Shown piece by piece: positions 1-11,728 of a stretch of DNA of 64,000 nt. The DNA comes from Cichorium intybus (taxonomy: Eukaryota; Streptophyta; Magnoliopsida; Asterales; Asteraceae). The stretch lies in NCBI GenBank assembly GCA_023525715.1, contig CM042012.1, positions 62,939,205 through 63,003,204 of the forward strand. Direction: 5' to 3'. The position numbers and the translations under genes are program-made. The notes beneath the pieces are model-generated. The model was not told the origin of the DNA. It made no database searches and saw only the letters and a program-made list of their open reading frames with translations. Every line of letters begins with the position of its first letter. Within the stretch, counting starts at the first letter, position 1.

Positions 1-2400
1 CAACTCCTGGTTCGAACTTAGTTATTCCTTTGTCACATGCCTCCATCTGGTAACCAATCTGTCACATCCTAACTTTGGCTGTCAGTCTTGGATGACTTCC
101 TCCAAGTCCATGTTGAAGACGTAACTTCTCATCCAAACAAGGTTTGACCATCCTCGGTCCGAATGATTAGCAACCTTCAGTTCTCAACACTCGGCATTTC
201 TTCAAATCCGGACAAGGCAAGGTTGCTTTAGTCCTGTTGATCTTCAAGCCTTCGGTCCAACCTTATGCAGATCTTCTAAAGGATCACCTCGTTCTTACTT
301 CTGATTCGTCATGGTTGTTTTCACAGGAACGAAAGGACTCCCACTCAAACGAAGGTCTGGAGACTTGTCTAAGATGCACACCTTGACAGCACTGGCTTTG
401 TCTCGCCTCTGTCTTCTAGTTGCTTTAAACAGCTGTTCCTCTTAGGTCCTTGGGTCTTTCTTCGGTTTGGATTAGGCTCCACACCATCCCAACAATCTCC
501 CACTTGGAGACTGATCTAAACTGATCTTTCTGTCTGCCAAGTTCTCTTGTCTTCTCTCTATTCTCAATCTCCGCCTTTTTCACGAAAAGGCCGTTGAGGA
601 CACTCCTTCCTCGGCGTTTTCCTTGAAAGTGTTTGAACCTTCAACGCGGGAAAGGTGGTGGTCTTCAGCAACTGTCTGATGAGCTTCTCCAAGGTCTTTA
701 CAGGATACATTTAGACTGAAAGCACCTTCTGGCATCCGAAGCTCATGCTTTGACTGCTTACTCCCACGTATTCAGCTAAGTTGTACCTAGTTCTCTCTTG
801 AACTATCTATACCACAACGTCTAAGCTTGTTGATAATTAGTATGTTGGATCCCTCCTCCAACATAGCATCAATCGTACAACTAAGGATGATAAACGAGGT
901 GTTCTAAACTTCCGGGAGCACAAATGATACACTCATTTCTGAGCTCTTGTTCTTCTTTGCTATCCATACAGGCTTTCTTCTGTGCACACATGGTTTCCCA
1001 CCAGCAACTGGAAACTCTGACTGGTGTAGCAGTGGGAAGACGTTCCTTTGGATTGTGTACAAGGATGCAAGGCTTCGCATCTGACCATCTTTGGATATTC
1101 TTACATGAACATCACCATTTGGTCAAAGTACCAAGAACCTTGGATGCTCATCTTTATCGCAGTGAGGAGAAAGAATATTAATCAACTCCACTCCCATTGT
1201 TTAGGATGATCCGCACCCTTTCTTGTACTTCTTGTTTCCGACAATCTCTGACGCATGAAGGACCTTCGTCTCTGAAGTGCCACCTTCTACTGATTTACTT
1301 GACAGGGAACCAAATCTCGTTCCTGTTAAGCTGAGCATCTCTCGTCTTTCTAGCCATATTCCACTATATGGAATCTTCATCGTTATGGCTCCGGACGAGG
1401 TGTCTGGTACTCCTCTACGGTTAGCAGTTGTACTTTGCCAACTAGAGTCCGCATCATGTGTGGCTATCAGACAAATCACCTTCCATGGCAATGAATGTCG
1501 ACACCCTAACGTCACTAGAACTTCTGACGCTCATACTACCTTCGACTCTCCTGTCGCATGGGCTAGTGAAAGGCAGTGGGTTTATTTAAGGAAGGCTTTC
1601 CGTTTTCAAGATGGACTTATGATAAGTCATTTTCGCTTGTCTGATTCTGACAACTGCGACTCATCTAAGGACCCTTAGATGTGCAAGGGATAGTCCTCTA
1701 CTTTGCAGTTTGTCAATGCAGCCAAAAAGCCAATTGAAGGTTGAGGCTTCTGAACATGGATCTGTATGTCTTCTGTGAAGGTACTTCCCCTTCGATTGGT
1801 TCTTCAGTCAAGACTGACTTCGGTCTAAAGTCTTTGGCCTTGGAACTTTTCGGATCTGGAGATTTTGGTTCATGTCCTGAACCCTTTCCTCACTGTCTGT
1901 GCACATGCTTTACATCTTCTTTTGGCTTCGGTCAGAGATTATCACCTTGGTAAGGACTGACGTTGTGACTTCTGAAGCGAGTGCTACTTTCAGCACTTCG
2001 GTGGGTTTCTCCCACTTTTTGCTTCCGATAGAGTGACAGAGTATCTGCACCAGGCCTATCAAGGTGTTAAAAGAGCCTTGTCTAACATGAGACGTCAGAT
2101 GGTCGTTATTCATGTTACCTCTTCCAGACAGTCAGTGGAACCTGGCTTCGTAAAACTGAGGCTCCACAACGGATCTGATTTAATTGTCTCATGGAAACAT
2201 GCATCTTCTTCTAGATGGCTTCAGAGTGACTACAACTCAAGCATTAGCTGTCCCTGTGAGGATGCCACCATCATCTTTGGCCTTGCTGTCTGACTCCATC
2301 ATCCCTTCTCCGAATGTAGTCAATCTCCCTTCTCTGTCGTTGACAAATATGACTTCTGCTCCCATCTCTCTCCGTCCGTTCTCGATTGTGCGTGCCTGCG
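1..2400 (-). mobile_element. Degenerate Copia-like remnant
   Basis: No long convincing ORF is present. On the minus strand a purine-rich tract at about 495-508 is followed by a TGTTGGGATGG-type LTR start (494 downward). This is the usual layout of a Ty1/Copia PPT and 3-prime LTR, so 1-494 would be part of an LTR running off the window edge and 510-2400 the decayed internal region. I could not recognise RT, integrase or RNase H with confidence; a 104-residue minus frame at 1201-1515 has only vague likeness to a Copia RNase H. Assignment rests mainly on the PPT/LTR junction. Confidence 0.3.
483..510 (-). other. PPT / 3-prime LTR start motif
   Basis: On the minus strand the sequence reads AAGTGGGAGAT followed directly by TGTTGGGATGG. 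A purine tract ending next to a TG start is the plus-strand priming site of Copia elements. It resembles the PPT/LTR boundaries at 29,518 and 36,427. Confidence 0.4.
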
Positions 2401-2540
2401 TTGGTAAGTGCGAAAGGGGAGGGGTGTTCCAAATTAGCATCGCTCATGGGGTTAAAAGTTGGAAACGCGTCTGACCAAAGTTAGCGTCGCTAACCTCAAA
2501 TTTAACAGCGTTAACTTTGAGTTTTCGAAAATTTTCAATT
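2400..2540. repeat. Dyad-rich fragment resembling part of an Athila-type LTR
   Basis: It holds a perfect 7-bp inverted repeat with a one-base centre (GTTAGCG T CGCTAAC, 2480-2494) and a related second word. Similar TTAGC/GCTAA dyads lie in the LTR at 4188-5149. It may be an LTR fragment or leader of the adjoining Athila-type element. Confidence 0.25.
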
Positions 2541-3449
2541 TTTTTATAAAGAAACCATGAACCACCCCACACTCGGGCCATGCCGTCTCACTTTTTAAAA
2601 AATTTTCGAGTGATATTTCATTGAATAAAAAATAAAAATTTAAAAAACAAAAAAAATACTTATCAAAATTGTCGGGTTGCCTCCCGAAAGCGCTTCTTTG
2701 TTTGATCTTTTAGCTGGACCGTCCTTCAATGGATACGGTGGGTCGTACTCCTTCTGCCTTTGCTGATTCTCATTCACTACCATTCCTTTGTTGACCTGAT
2801 GCTGCTACAGCTTCACTGGGTCGAATGGCTTGCCAGTTCTTCCGCTTCCGCCCGGTCACCGTCTTTTGCTTAGTTCACATGAGTGCTTGGAGGTTGATTT
2901 AAACCTCCAAGCTCGATATTTTCTCCGGTGTCTCTTCTAGACAACCACCATGGAGTGCGTCCAATGTCGCTCCCAGTAGTTTTTTCAAAAAGTTTGTTGC
3001 TCGCATATTGCATGTTGTCTGCAGCTTGCGGTTTTGGCCTACAGTACAAACAAAAATTTCCAATCAGAGGGCATAATATTAAAATGCTCCCGAATGTCCA
3101 TATCGATTGTGTTGATAATATCCATTTTTACACTCATGAATTGATCATGAGTGACGATAAAATTATGTTTCTCGTTTTCAAAAGTCGCATCATCGTCATC
3201 ATTATCTTGGTCATCGTCCAACAGGTAGATCGGTGCCAAAAATGAGCGACTGGTATTGTCTGGTGATGGTATAGATCCACTCATCACCATATATTAACTC
3301 TCAACATGTTCAAAATTTTCAAAAATTGTTGGGTCGGGGGTGGTATTGTTATCTACGCCCCCTCTCTCAATAACCGTCTCGACCATGTTCTCTAGTAATG
3401 GTATAGATTCACTCATCACCATAGCTTGATTTTCAAAATTATCACAAAT

Positions 3450-4088
3450 TTAAAATGTTGTTGAGTCGGAGGTAGTATTGTCATCTACAGCCCCCTCATC
3501 AACAACCATTTTGACAATCTCAGTGATCTTCTGAATCTCCCAAGGTGTATGACCTTCCATCACATGTTCAAGTGGTGCAGGTTCACACACAACATTATTG
3601 GTACAAAAATCACTCGCCTCAGTTTCTGCCAAGTGTGGCAGTTGCCTCAGCTGTTCCTCCAGCTGATCTGCTGAATTTTCCAATGCTGAAAGGGATTTGA
3701 CCATATCTTTCGTCGTTTGGAGGGTTTCGGCCACCACTTCCAAGATTTGATCCAACTTCGCTTTGCACGAAGGATCCAATTTTCGGTTGTTCACAAATCA
3801 CGACGCAGCGTAATTTCCAGATTGAGCCAACTCCTCGATCCGCAACCCATTGTCATTGAATGATCAATTGTAGCAATCATTCTCATAATAGTTGTTGTCC
3901 AGTCCACCATATTCCTCACATCTGTCCTGATTGGTGTACATGTTTTGTTTGTACTGAGTCAGACTTTCATACCCATTCTCATTGAATGATTCATTGTAAT
4001 AATCATTCTCGTGATGATTATAGACCGGGCCACCATAACACGTGTATTGGTCCGTATACATGTAATTGCCCATTATGATGACGTACAC
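3450..4088 (-). pseudogene. Gag-leader-like reading frames of Athila-type element A
   Basis: Two minus-strand frames follow the PBS. The first (4088-3864, 74 aa) is Tyr/Asn-rich. The second (3794-3450, 114 aa) is a helical acidic stretch with heptad-like leucines (LDQILEVVAETL, ALENSADQLEEQL). Position immediately after the PBS fits the start of gag. Neither contains a retrotransposon gag or zinc-knuckle motif I can name, so the call rests mostly on context. Confidence 0.35.
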
Positions 4089-4165
4089 ATACAGACAATT
4101 AAAAAACTAAAATCTAACATCAAAAGAGAAATCAAAAATTGACACAAAGTGTCAAGCGCACAACT

Positions 4166-4187
4166 CCTGGGAAACGACTCCAAATTT
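4166..4187 (-). other. Primer-binding site of element A
   Basis: The minus strand reads AATTTGGAGTCGTTTCCCAGG immediately after the LTR end (TGTCA). This is a mutated form of the TGGCGCCGTTGTCGGGGA-type site, complementary to a tRNA 3-prime end (Asp in the Athila group), and it matches the better conserved copy at 8100-8121. Confidence 0.5.
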
Positions 4188-5149
4188 TGACATGCTATGC
4201 AGTCATGGATGCGGTCAAAAATATTAAATTTATACTTACGGCTCACTAGCTAGCGGCAAGTAAGGATCAAACCGTGGAGTCAGTGGTTAGCACTTTGTGT
4301 CGATAAACTGATCTATAGTGTCACTCTATAGATGGCGGATCAATAACACGTGGGAACAAACCAAACTTAAGCAAAAACCAAAACAAAACTCAGATCTGAT
4401 TGCAGGTCGAGAAAACAGTAGAAACTGAATGCTTATTTTATAAATCAAAACCAAACTCAAATAAATATCCAAACAATAAAATAACCAGATCTAAACTATT
4501 AACTAATCAGAGAACTGTCCAACTAATCCAAACAAACATCGAGTAATCGACGGAAATTCCAATTTCGGAATACCTTGATACCGAGTTGTTAAAATAATAA
4601 AAACAACAAATCACGAAATCATGCTTCCGGATCCCTTCTTGATGCCCCGGGATGACTTTAAAGTCGTACCGGGGTCCGATAGTCCGATATATATAGTGGT
4701 GGAAAATAGGGTTGTCGAGGTGCGGACAAGCCTTTCCCGCGGCGCTGGCCTCATCCAGATCCCGTTTTCTCAGAGTTTTAATTTGAAAACGAAGACTTTT
4801 GACTTATCCAGACATTAGGGTCGCTAACCATAAAGGTTACTGTCGCTAATGTTGATCTAGATCATTCCTTCACGCATTTTGAATTTTGAAACGGAGAATC
4901 GTGCGTGTCACCATATTAGCGGCGCTAATCACAAGGATTAGCTTCGCTAATCCTTCCATCCCCAATTCCTTTTTATGTTTTGCTCTGTAACTTCTCCCAA
5001 TTTGCATAAAAAAACTCCTGCATTTACACTAAAAGCATATCTAAGCACTTTGTCACAAAACTAAATGATATTAGTCAATTAAGAATAATAAACAGAAGTA
5101 AACCCGGCTGAATAACGACTATAATACTTAACATTACTAGGCGTTTTCA
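4188..5149 (-). repeat. LTR A, Athila-type (minus strand)
   Basis: The 962-bp LTR begins on the minus strand at 5149 with TGAAAACGCC and ends at 4188 with TGTCA. It aligns over its ends with LTR B (6470-7443) and LTR C (8122-9070), sharing the TGATAACACC-like start, the CTATAGAGTGACACTATAGA-like words and the terminal GTGTCA. A TATA-like box (CTATATATAT, minus, about 4685-4700) lies in its middle. TTAGC/GCTAA dyads sit upstream at about 4915-4950. It is followed by a PBS, so it is a 5-prime LTR. Confidence 0.7.
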
Positions 5150-5189
5150 GGACCAGCTTTAGCCATTTCTACAACCTACGTGGACGCAC

Positions 5190-5720
5190 CCAGATGGAGC
5201 TGCCATATTCACATGTCGAGGTTGGGAGAGGCTGATGGGTCAGGCAGACGACATCTCCTACCGCGAGCTGATGCTCGAGTTTTTCTCTACCTGCCGGTAC
5301 GAGCCAGGAGCTGATGACCCCACTACTCATATCATTACATTTTGACTGGGTAGGCACATCCGATAGTGCACCCTATGCGAGTTCGCCAGGCGTACAGGGA
5401 TTTACACCCGGGAGTTGACATAGAGTATCTATTTCCCTGCTTTCATGGAGGCTTGCATGGTAGAGCAACCAGAGAGAGATCTAGACGAGGTTATCTGTGC
5501 ACTGATATCTAACGACTGATATAAGGGTGAGAGAGCTAAGGAGAGTCAGTTGTTCTCCCCGCTACATCGAGTGACGCATCGGATCATTGCCTCGACGATT
5601 TCGCTTTGAAAGGGCAGTGAGAAGGTGCACAGTGAGGACATGTTCTAACTTGTGTTATGCTGGCATGTTCATTTTTATGTGCCGACTTTCCGAAAACTTT
5701 ACAGATATGATGCATCCTGT
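5190..5720 (+). pseudogene. ATHILA ORF1-family fossil
   Basis: The plus-strand translation gives, through several stops, a recognisable chain: WERLMGQADDISYRELMLEF, STCRYEPGADDPTTHI, REFARRTGIYTRE, EVICALIS, ERAKESQLFSPLHRVTHRII, and a segment around SEKVHSED. This order of blocks is what I know from the ATHILA ORF-1 family of plant Gypsy elements. At least five in-frame stops make it non-functional. It sits upstream of a PPT and plus-strand LTR B, so it belongs to element B's 3-prime internal region. Its left side is cut at 5150 where LTR A begins. Confidence 0.55.
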
Positions 5721-6469
5721 TACATATGATCCCGACAGTCAAGCAATTCAGCGTTCCTAATAGGTAACTCTTTTCTCCCGTGTTTTGGTTTTATTTTGTA
5801 CAATGGTGACGTTTTACGGTTTAAATTGTGGGATAGGGACGATCAAAAAGAGTTTTTGAATTTTTGCGGAAAAAGTCTTATTTTTCAAAATTTTAGCAAT
5901 TTTCATAATTTTTAAGAAATTGTAGCTTGGAAACAAATATGTTTTGAATTTATATAGCATTGTGGTGGTTTTCAATAAATATTATTTAATTTTCAGCATG
6001 CTAGTTTTAGTTAAAATAAGTTGAGTATTTCGGGAGTTAGAAAATTCTAGAATTTAGAATATTTGAGGATTGGGATTCAGGATGTGATTGTCAATAAGTG
6101 GCATTTGTTGTTTGAGCCGGTAGGATTGAAAAGAGTGGCCCGTAGGGCATTTATGCACCTCACTACCTAAGTTCGTCTGGTCTGGGATAGTGTTTTAGAA
6201 AGCTTGTTAGACAAACAACATCGAAATTCATGGATAATTCCTTAACGACCTTTAGAATATGAATGAGTAAGTTTTGTAATCAAGGGTTCTTTAGAAAGTC
6301 GTGATTCTCAAAGGGTATTTTAGTCACTTTTCCAAAAATCATTTTCATCTTACTTCTCGAATACAAGAAACTTTAAAACTAAAAATATTCAAAAATGTTG
6401 GAGTCTTTGTTAGAAGTTCTTAAAAACTCTACTTTCTTGGGGATAAGCAAGATACAAGTATGGGGTGTT
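5721..6469 (+). other. 3-prime non-coding internal region and PPT of Athila-type element B
   Basis: There is no coding signal. It ends in AAGCAAGATACAAGTATGGGG followed by TGTT, an A/G-rich tract directly before the TGATAACACC LTR start. This is the usual Athila/Tat 3-prime end, with the PPT at about 6450-6469. Confidence 0.55.
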
Positions 6470-7443
6470 TGATAACACCTAGTAATGTTAAGCATTATAG
6501 TCATTATTGAGCAGGGATTTAGATGAATTATACTTCCGATATGACTGATATTACTCACTTTTGTGCCAAGGGCTTGTGTTGTGTTTTACTGATAATACAA
6601 GGTAAAAAGTGTACAAACTGGCAAAGTTTGGAAGCAAAGCTGGATTCAAGTCGAAGTAATACGCGCGACGCGTATAAAGAAAAGACGCAACGCGGCCAGG
6701 TGTTTAACCTGAATGAGAGTTCAAACTCAAAGTGCGAAGAAACGGGGGATAAGGTTGACTCGTGCCATGTAGAAGACCATCCCACGATGCGTATAGGCCA
6801 AATCCGCAACTATAAATAGAGGCTCCCATTTCGTGATTGGAGAGCGAAGATGAGACCTTTGAGAGACACTCATGCTTCTTTGATTCACGTTTTCGTAGCT
6901 TTAGCAATAGATTCAATAGTTGGTTAGTTTACTTTATTTTTATTAGTTTTCGATTATTGTTCATCATGTGCAATCGAGGATTCTGATCTGTAGAACACCG
7001 TCGACAACCTGGATTGGATTTGGTACCTGAATTCAGAAGCATTTGGCTCTGATTGGGTTTGGTTTGAATGCAAGGTTTCTGTTATTTACATTTGATCGTA
7101 GTTTCCTATTTTATTTATAATTGTTCCTTATTTGGTTTGATAGTTCTGGATTGTTTTGGATCTGATTTCTTAGTTTGATCTCGAGATCAGATTAAGTTGG
7201 ATTAATTGGTTGAGATCTATTGCTTCGGTAAGGATCAATAGTTATAGTTTTCAGTTTTTTCGCGTTTTTTTGAGATTAAGAGTATGAATAGAAATCGTCT
7301 ATAGAGTGACACTATAGATTGGTCATATTTGACACAAAGTGCCAACCATGAACTCTTTGGTTCCACCCTTGCTTGCCGCTAACTGGTGAGCCGTAAGGTA
7401 TAGATTTAGTATTTTTTTTTGACCACATCAACAACTCGTGTCA
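6470..7443 (+). repeat. LTR B, Athila-type (plus strand)
   Basis: A 974-bp LTR starting TGATAACACC and ending GTGTCA. A clear TATA box (ACTATAAATAGAGG) lies at 6808-6824. No PBS follows its right end; the next sequence is minus-strand gag of element C. It is therefore the 3-prime LTR of a plus-oriented element whose 5-prime half is missing. Its orientation is opposite to LTRs A and C. Confidence 0.7.
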
Positions 7444-8033
7444 CCTCTCCAATTATTGTTTTGTTGCTGCTTGGGAGGTCTCCGACCTTGGTTCCACTGA
7501 ATGTTCTTGTAATTGTGGTTGGGCGTCCCACCATCGTCTCCATCCTCAAACTCCTGGTCTCCAACTGAACCTGGTTGTGTTGTTGTTGTACTGCTCATTG
7601 TTGTGGTGGTTTTTGGAACTGAGGTGGTGGAATATGTGGTTGTTGGTGTTGGCGTGGAGCACCAGTGTGATTCGGTACTCCCCACGGCTACGCTACCCAC
7701 AGGGGGTCCACGAGGGTTGGGTAACGGTTGAACTACAAGTTGAACAAGTGGTGGGATGGGCACAGGGGTTGAACATGTGTTACCTCCACTAACACTTGTA
7801 GAGGCTCTATTGGTATTGACCGGAAGCAGGGGAATAATCGGTTGTCCCCCTGTTACCTCGTTATAAAGCTCATTGGTAACATCCTCTATCACTACATCTT
7901 CCGAACGCATGTTGAATAATCGACAACAAACGAGATTCTTACATGTGGTTCTTTCTATCTCAAGATCAAACAAAAGAGGTGACGTTTTTCCACCTCGACG
8001 CGTACGCACGCAGTAAATGCAAGCGAATGACAA
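7444..8033 (-). pseudogene. Gag-leader frame of Athila-type element C, cut by LTR B
   Basis: An open minus-strand frame of about 200 codons begins roughly 90 bp inside PBS C. It encodes a low-complexity Thr/Pro/Gln-rich protein with DVVIEDVTNELYNE, a TTTTT-rich run and a PPKQQQNNNW end. It stops because LTR B joins at 7443. The position is that of gag, but I see no capsid or zinc-knuckle motif in what remains. Confidence 0.4.
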
Positions 8034-8099
8034 AAATCAATGAAATCAATAAATCTAAAAAGGAAAATCTTAACCGACACAATGTTCAAGCGCATAACT

Positions 8100-8121
8100 C
8101 TCCGACAATGCCGCCAAAATT
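8100..8121 (-). other. Primer-binding site of element C
   Basis: Minus strand: LTR end GTGTCA, then AATTTTGGCGGCATTGTCGG. This closely resembles the TGGCGCCGTTGTCGGGGA site of Athila-group elements (tRNA-Asp primer by family knowledge). Confidence 0.6.
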
Positions 8122-9070
8122 TGACACGTCACAGTCGTCGATGCGATAAAAAATACTAAGTTTAACCTTACCAGTCCATTAGTTACCGGTAAGTAAGGGT
8201 CGAACCGTAGAGTCAGTGGTTGGTACTCTGTGTCTAAATACGACCGATCTATAATGTTGCTCTATAGATGGTGAAAGTTCGTACACATATCCCGAAACAG
8301 AACACGAAAACACAAAAATCGAAACTAACGAATCTATGTCAAAGCAATATATTACAATCAACTAAACTAAACTAATCTGATCTCGAAATCAATCTAAGAG
8401 ATAACTTTAAACATGATTATAAACCAAAAATCCAACTTTTATTCATAAAATTCAAATCAAAACAAAACTCGTAAACCGAATCCAAGTCAGAGCCAAATGC
8501 TTCTGCTTTCTAGAACCACCAGATCTCTGTGTTCGACGGTATTCTGCAATCAGAATCCTCAAGTAGACAAGAGTTCAACGATAAACAATAAATGAAAATA
8601 AAAGACAAGCGATCCAACTGTCGAAACTAACTGTAAACTACGAAATTCTAAGTCAAAGAAGCCTGAGTTCCACTTAAAGGATCAATATTCGCTCCCAAAT
8701 TCTGACCTGTGAGCCTTTATTTATAGTTGAGAAAATAAGCTCTACACGCAGCGTATAAGTGAAGTATGCATGCGGGTCAACCTTATCCCGTTTCTTCGCG
8801 TGTTGAATTTTAAAACTCTTCCAGATTGGATTTCATCCGCATGTCCGTGTTGCGTTCCTCCTTTTTCTGCGCCTCTCGTCACACTTCAACTTGAACTTCA
8901 GATTCGTCAAAAACTTCACCAATTTTACACAAAAACCTCGTGCATTTGCACTAAAACATAAAAAGTCTATTGGCATCACAAGTGGGTAATATTAGTATTC
9001 TTATAAAGATAAACTAACTCAAACATGGCTCAATAATACCTAAAATGGCTAACATTGCTAGGTGTTATCA
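8122..9070 (-). repeat. LTR C, Athila-type (minus strand)
   Basis: A 949-bp LTR beginning at 9070 on the minus strand with TGATAACACC and ending TGTCA at 8122. A TATA box (ACTATAAATAAAGG, minus, 8714-8730) is present. The PBS and gag follow, so it is a 5-prime LTR. At 9071 it abuts the broken SANT/NAM-associated gene, which is the insertion target. Confidence 0.7.
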
Positions 9071-9970
9071 TGCTAGCAACTTTCTTCCCTTTTCTTTCTT
9101 TTGGTTGTGGTACCTCATCATTGATGTCATCTGCATCGACATCGTGAGTTGAACAATTTGTAGTGGAAGAGGTTGTGGTGAATGTATTGGACTCTGATGT
9201 CTTGCTCCGTTTAGAGGAATGATGGGGGGGGGGGGGAGGGGGGCGCTCATACCCATTTCCTTGACTGTGATCCATTGGGGATGGTTTCTCATAATTTATC
9301 ATGCCCCCATAAATGCAAACCCACCATGGGCGATTTCCCGAAACTCACTTTGCACCGCCTTTAAAACATCAACATCCCCTCTCCCATTGGCACACATGTT
9401 GCATATGGTGCTGTAAATGCACTTGAATTTGTGGACCTTCGTGCAAATCCTTTCATTTAGAGTTAACTTGATGCCTTGTTCGATTGGTCCCACCAAGTTG
9501 CGTATTGAAATGGGCCAACGTGTGTTCCCAAAAGGACTCATAACGTTGATGGTTGCCACGTTCTTCATCCTCGAAAACACTAATGTACACCTTTTCTAAG
9601 GCGACTTCCTCTTTCTCACTCCGTGGGCGTCATCACAACATTGTGAAAAAAGTTTGTTTTTGGGAGGTAGGTGGAGGGGTTGTTCAGTTTTCAGTGTTTC
9701 TTGGACTTCATCGCTTGATTCGGCATCTCAGGTTTGGGAGAGTGGAATGGTTCCATCGCTTGACTCATCGACGCCTTAGTTACGAAAATGAGACGTGTCT
9801 GAGACATTACATTGAGAGAGGTTCACTTGGTGGGTACTTTGTTGGAATTTTGGAAATGGGTGGTAGTATTAGGAAACTGAAAATTGGTTCTAGTTTTGAT
9901 GCACCAACATTTGTTCGTATTGTGGATATTGTGGATAATAAAGCAATGCGGTTTGGGAACATTTGAACCG
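9071..9970 (-). pseudogene. SANT/NAM-associated gene of PIF/Harbinger type, broken
   Basis: Minus-strand frames join into the familiar plant family often named glutathione S-transferase T3-like. They show a degraded SANT half (9600-9970), then RWPISIRNLVGPIEQ, KVHKFKCIYSTICN, GRGDVDVLKAVQSEF, then in another frame a MRNHPQWITVKEMG block, a proline run and SKRSKTSESN. The order (trihelix-like DNA-binding part, KFNGIY-like block, DVL block, HPKW-like block, SKRSKT tail) matches that family, which accompanies PIF/Harbinger transposases. Several stops and frame changes are present, and the C-terminus is cut by LTR C at 9070. A TATA-like box lies upstream at about 10,137. Confidence 0.6.
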
Positions 9971-10134
9971 CTTTCATCCTGACGCTTTCTTGATTTTGAA
10001 AAACCTCTTTTTTATTTTTCGTGCCTTGAATCCCTTTGAAAATAAAGAATTTTTATAAAAAAAATAGGAAAGGGTTTGTAGCAAATTTGAGAGGAAGAGT
10101 GAACATGGAAGGTGTGATTTTTGATAAGACACAG

Positions 10135-10156
10135 GGAGAGTATTTATAGGAGTGAA
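10135..10156 (-). promoter_or_regulatory. TATA-like box of the SANT/NAM-associated gene
   Basis: Minus strand CTCCTATAAATACTCTCCC, about 170 bp upstream of the first coding-like sequence. Position and form fit a plant core promoter for the broken gene at 9071-9970. Confidence 0.45.
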
Positions 10157-10375
10157 AGTACATCAATTTTGATTTAAATTATTTTAACCATTCCAAATGG
10201 CTTCAACAACCCGCATTTCACCGACCATCCGCCAGCCCGCATGACGTGGTACCGTGATGCCGACGGGGCCGACTGTTTCCTTCACCAACTTGCAGTCATT
10301 ATTATCGGTTTCCGCCACACTTAAAATAATTAAAATATATTATTAATTTCTGAAAATAAAAGCACATCTTTATTA

Positions 10376-10464
10376 TGATTATTTATTATTATTATTGTTA
10401 TTACTACTATTATATTATATACTTACTATTGTTATTGTCATTAGTACTATGTTATTACTAAGAA

Positions 10465-10503
<39 letters not shown>
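10376..10503. repeat. (ATT)n-rich microsatellite
   Basis: A degenerate ATT/TTA tract becomes a clean (ATT)n run at about 10,465-10,503. Confidence 0.85.
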
Positions 10504-10504
<1 letters not shown>

Positions 10505-10523
10505 CTTTTAATATTTGTAATAC

Positions 10524-10850
10524 TTTAAGGAAAAAAAGGTTAATGTCTTATAAGGCTAATAAATTTTCTATCGTGTACACATTAATCATTTATGTTTTAT
10601 ATTTTTTACACACATATGATCATTAAATTTGTTTGTTCTATATATACATATATGACCATTAAAGTTTTATTTTTTACACATATAACTATTAAACTTAATG
10701 GTCATATGCGTACAAAAAACATAAGTAACTATATGTATATATGAAAAAACGTTTAATGATCATATGTATACAAAAAATGCATTAGGGACTAAATATGCAC
10801 ATGATATAAAATTTATTAACCATACAAGACATTAGTCCTAAGAAAAATAT
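10524..10850. repeat. Foldback (long inverted repeat) element
   Basis: Two imperfect arms of about 150 bp face each other. The left arm has TTAATGTCTTATAAGG, ACATATGATCATTAAA and ATATGACCATTAA. The right arm contains the reverse complements in mirrored order (TTTAATGATCATATGT near 10,750; TTAATGGTCATATG near 10,697; ACAAGACATTAGTCC near 10,827). It has no ORF. A MITE or foldback element is the likely origin. Confidence 0.6.
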
Positions 10851-11728
10851 ATCACTAATCCATTAGCACTTAACGATGGATTATAGAACATATTCTTTTT
10901 ACCAGTTTACAATTATACAAATAATATTACTTAATAACAACACACATGCATGCACATGCATTTGTGTATGTATACACACACTCATACATATGAGTACACA
11001 AACAAATGCAATCACATATACGTGTATACCATATCGTAAGCAATGTTCTCGTTGTTGTCGAACATCTACCCTTCACACATCAATTGAGGGCTCATGGCTT
11101 ACTTATTGGCCATATGTGTAGTAAAGGAATAGAGATAGTTTTTGTGCGTTTGTGTGTGTGGGGTGGCATTCTAAAAGAATGTCATATTTTATGTTTGAAT
11201 AGTGGAGTTTTGATGGTTTAGACGCATGTACATATGTTTGGATTACGTATATTTTGGTAAAACCAATGAATACAGTGAAATTTTATGTTGTGTAGAAGCT
11301 AGAACAAAAGCAACAATGTTTGAACTCACAAAATAAAACATGGTTCAGATTATTGGGCAATCCATCGTAAATTTGAATGAATTAGTGATGGATTACTAAT
11401 GGACCATACAATTACCAAAAAGTTTGTATCGAATAGTGAAGTTAATTTTAGTGCTTCACACATACATACATTGGTCGAAAGATCAGCCTAGAACAAAAAC
11501 TTTTTAAAGAACTATGAAATATAGGTCCTCCATTGCTTATCTCAATGAAAATAGTCTTCAAGAGCAATCGTCGTTCTTATGCTTTTCTCGCTAATGAAAT
11601 CAAGCTTGTTTCCCATAAGTAGTGAAGGCTATATCAAAAAGTTGTATGGAGATGACTTGGTCAACTTGCTATAATACAATTCTTTCTTTCTTGCTGTAAA
11701 AAATATGAATGACATTAACGACATATTA
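10851..11728. other. AT-rich sequence without recognisable genes
   Basis: Only short non-conserved frames are visible. Two words, ACGATGGATTA near 10,873 and AATCCATCGTAAAT near 11,360, recall CACTA subterminal repeats but are too few to call. Confidence 0.3.

Larger units (their letters stand above)
2541..4187 (-). mobile_element. Internal region of Athila-type element A
   Basis: This lies directly downstream (minus strand) of LTR A and its PBS. It contains weak gag-like frames (4088-3450) and a long non-coding stretch. The stretch includes a GGGAGGCAACCCG word (rc of ~2669-2700) and a GTGTGGGGTGG tract near 2562-2580, wording I associate with Athila/Tat-type Gypsy elements. No protease, RT or integrase is visible, so the element is truncated or non-autonomous. 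Confidence 0.5.

Noticed and set aside
1201..1678. Overlapping 104- and 133-codon frames on opposite strands as a host gene
   Set aside because: No recognisable domain. The minus frame has only a faint Copia RNase H-like string (NRRG.PDTSSG), which may be chance.
9223..9243. Poly-G run as a possible G-quadruplex site
   Set aside because: It is a short homopolymer within the proline codons of the broken SANT/NAM gene, likely a slippage product.
9553..9966. A 137-codon plus-strand frame
   Set aside because: The minus strand carries the decayed SANT/NAM gene with a TATA box upstream; the plus frame has no family likeness.
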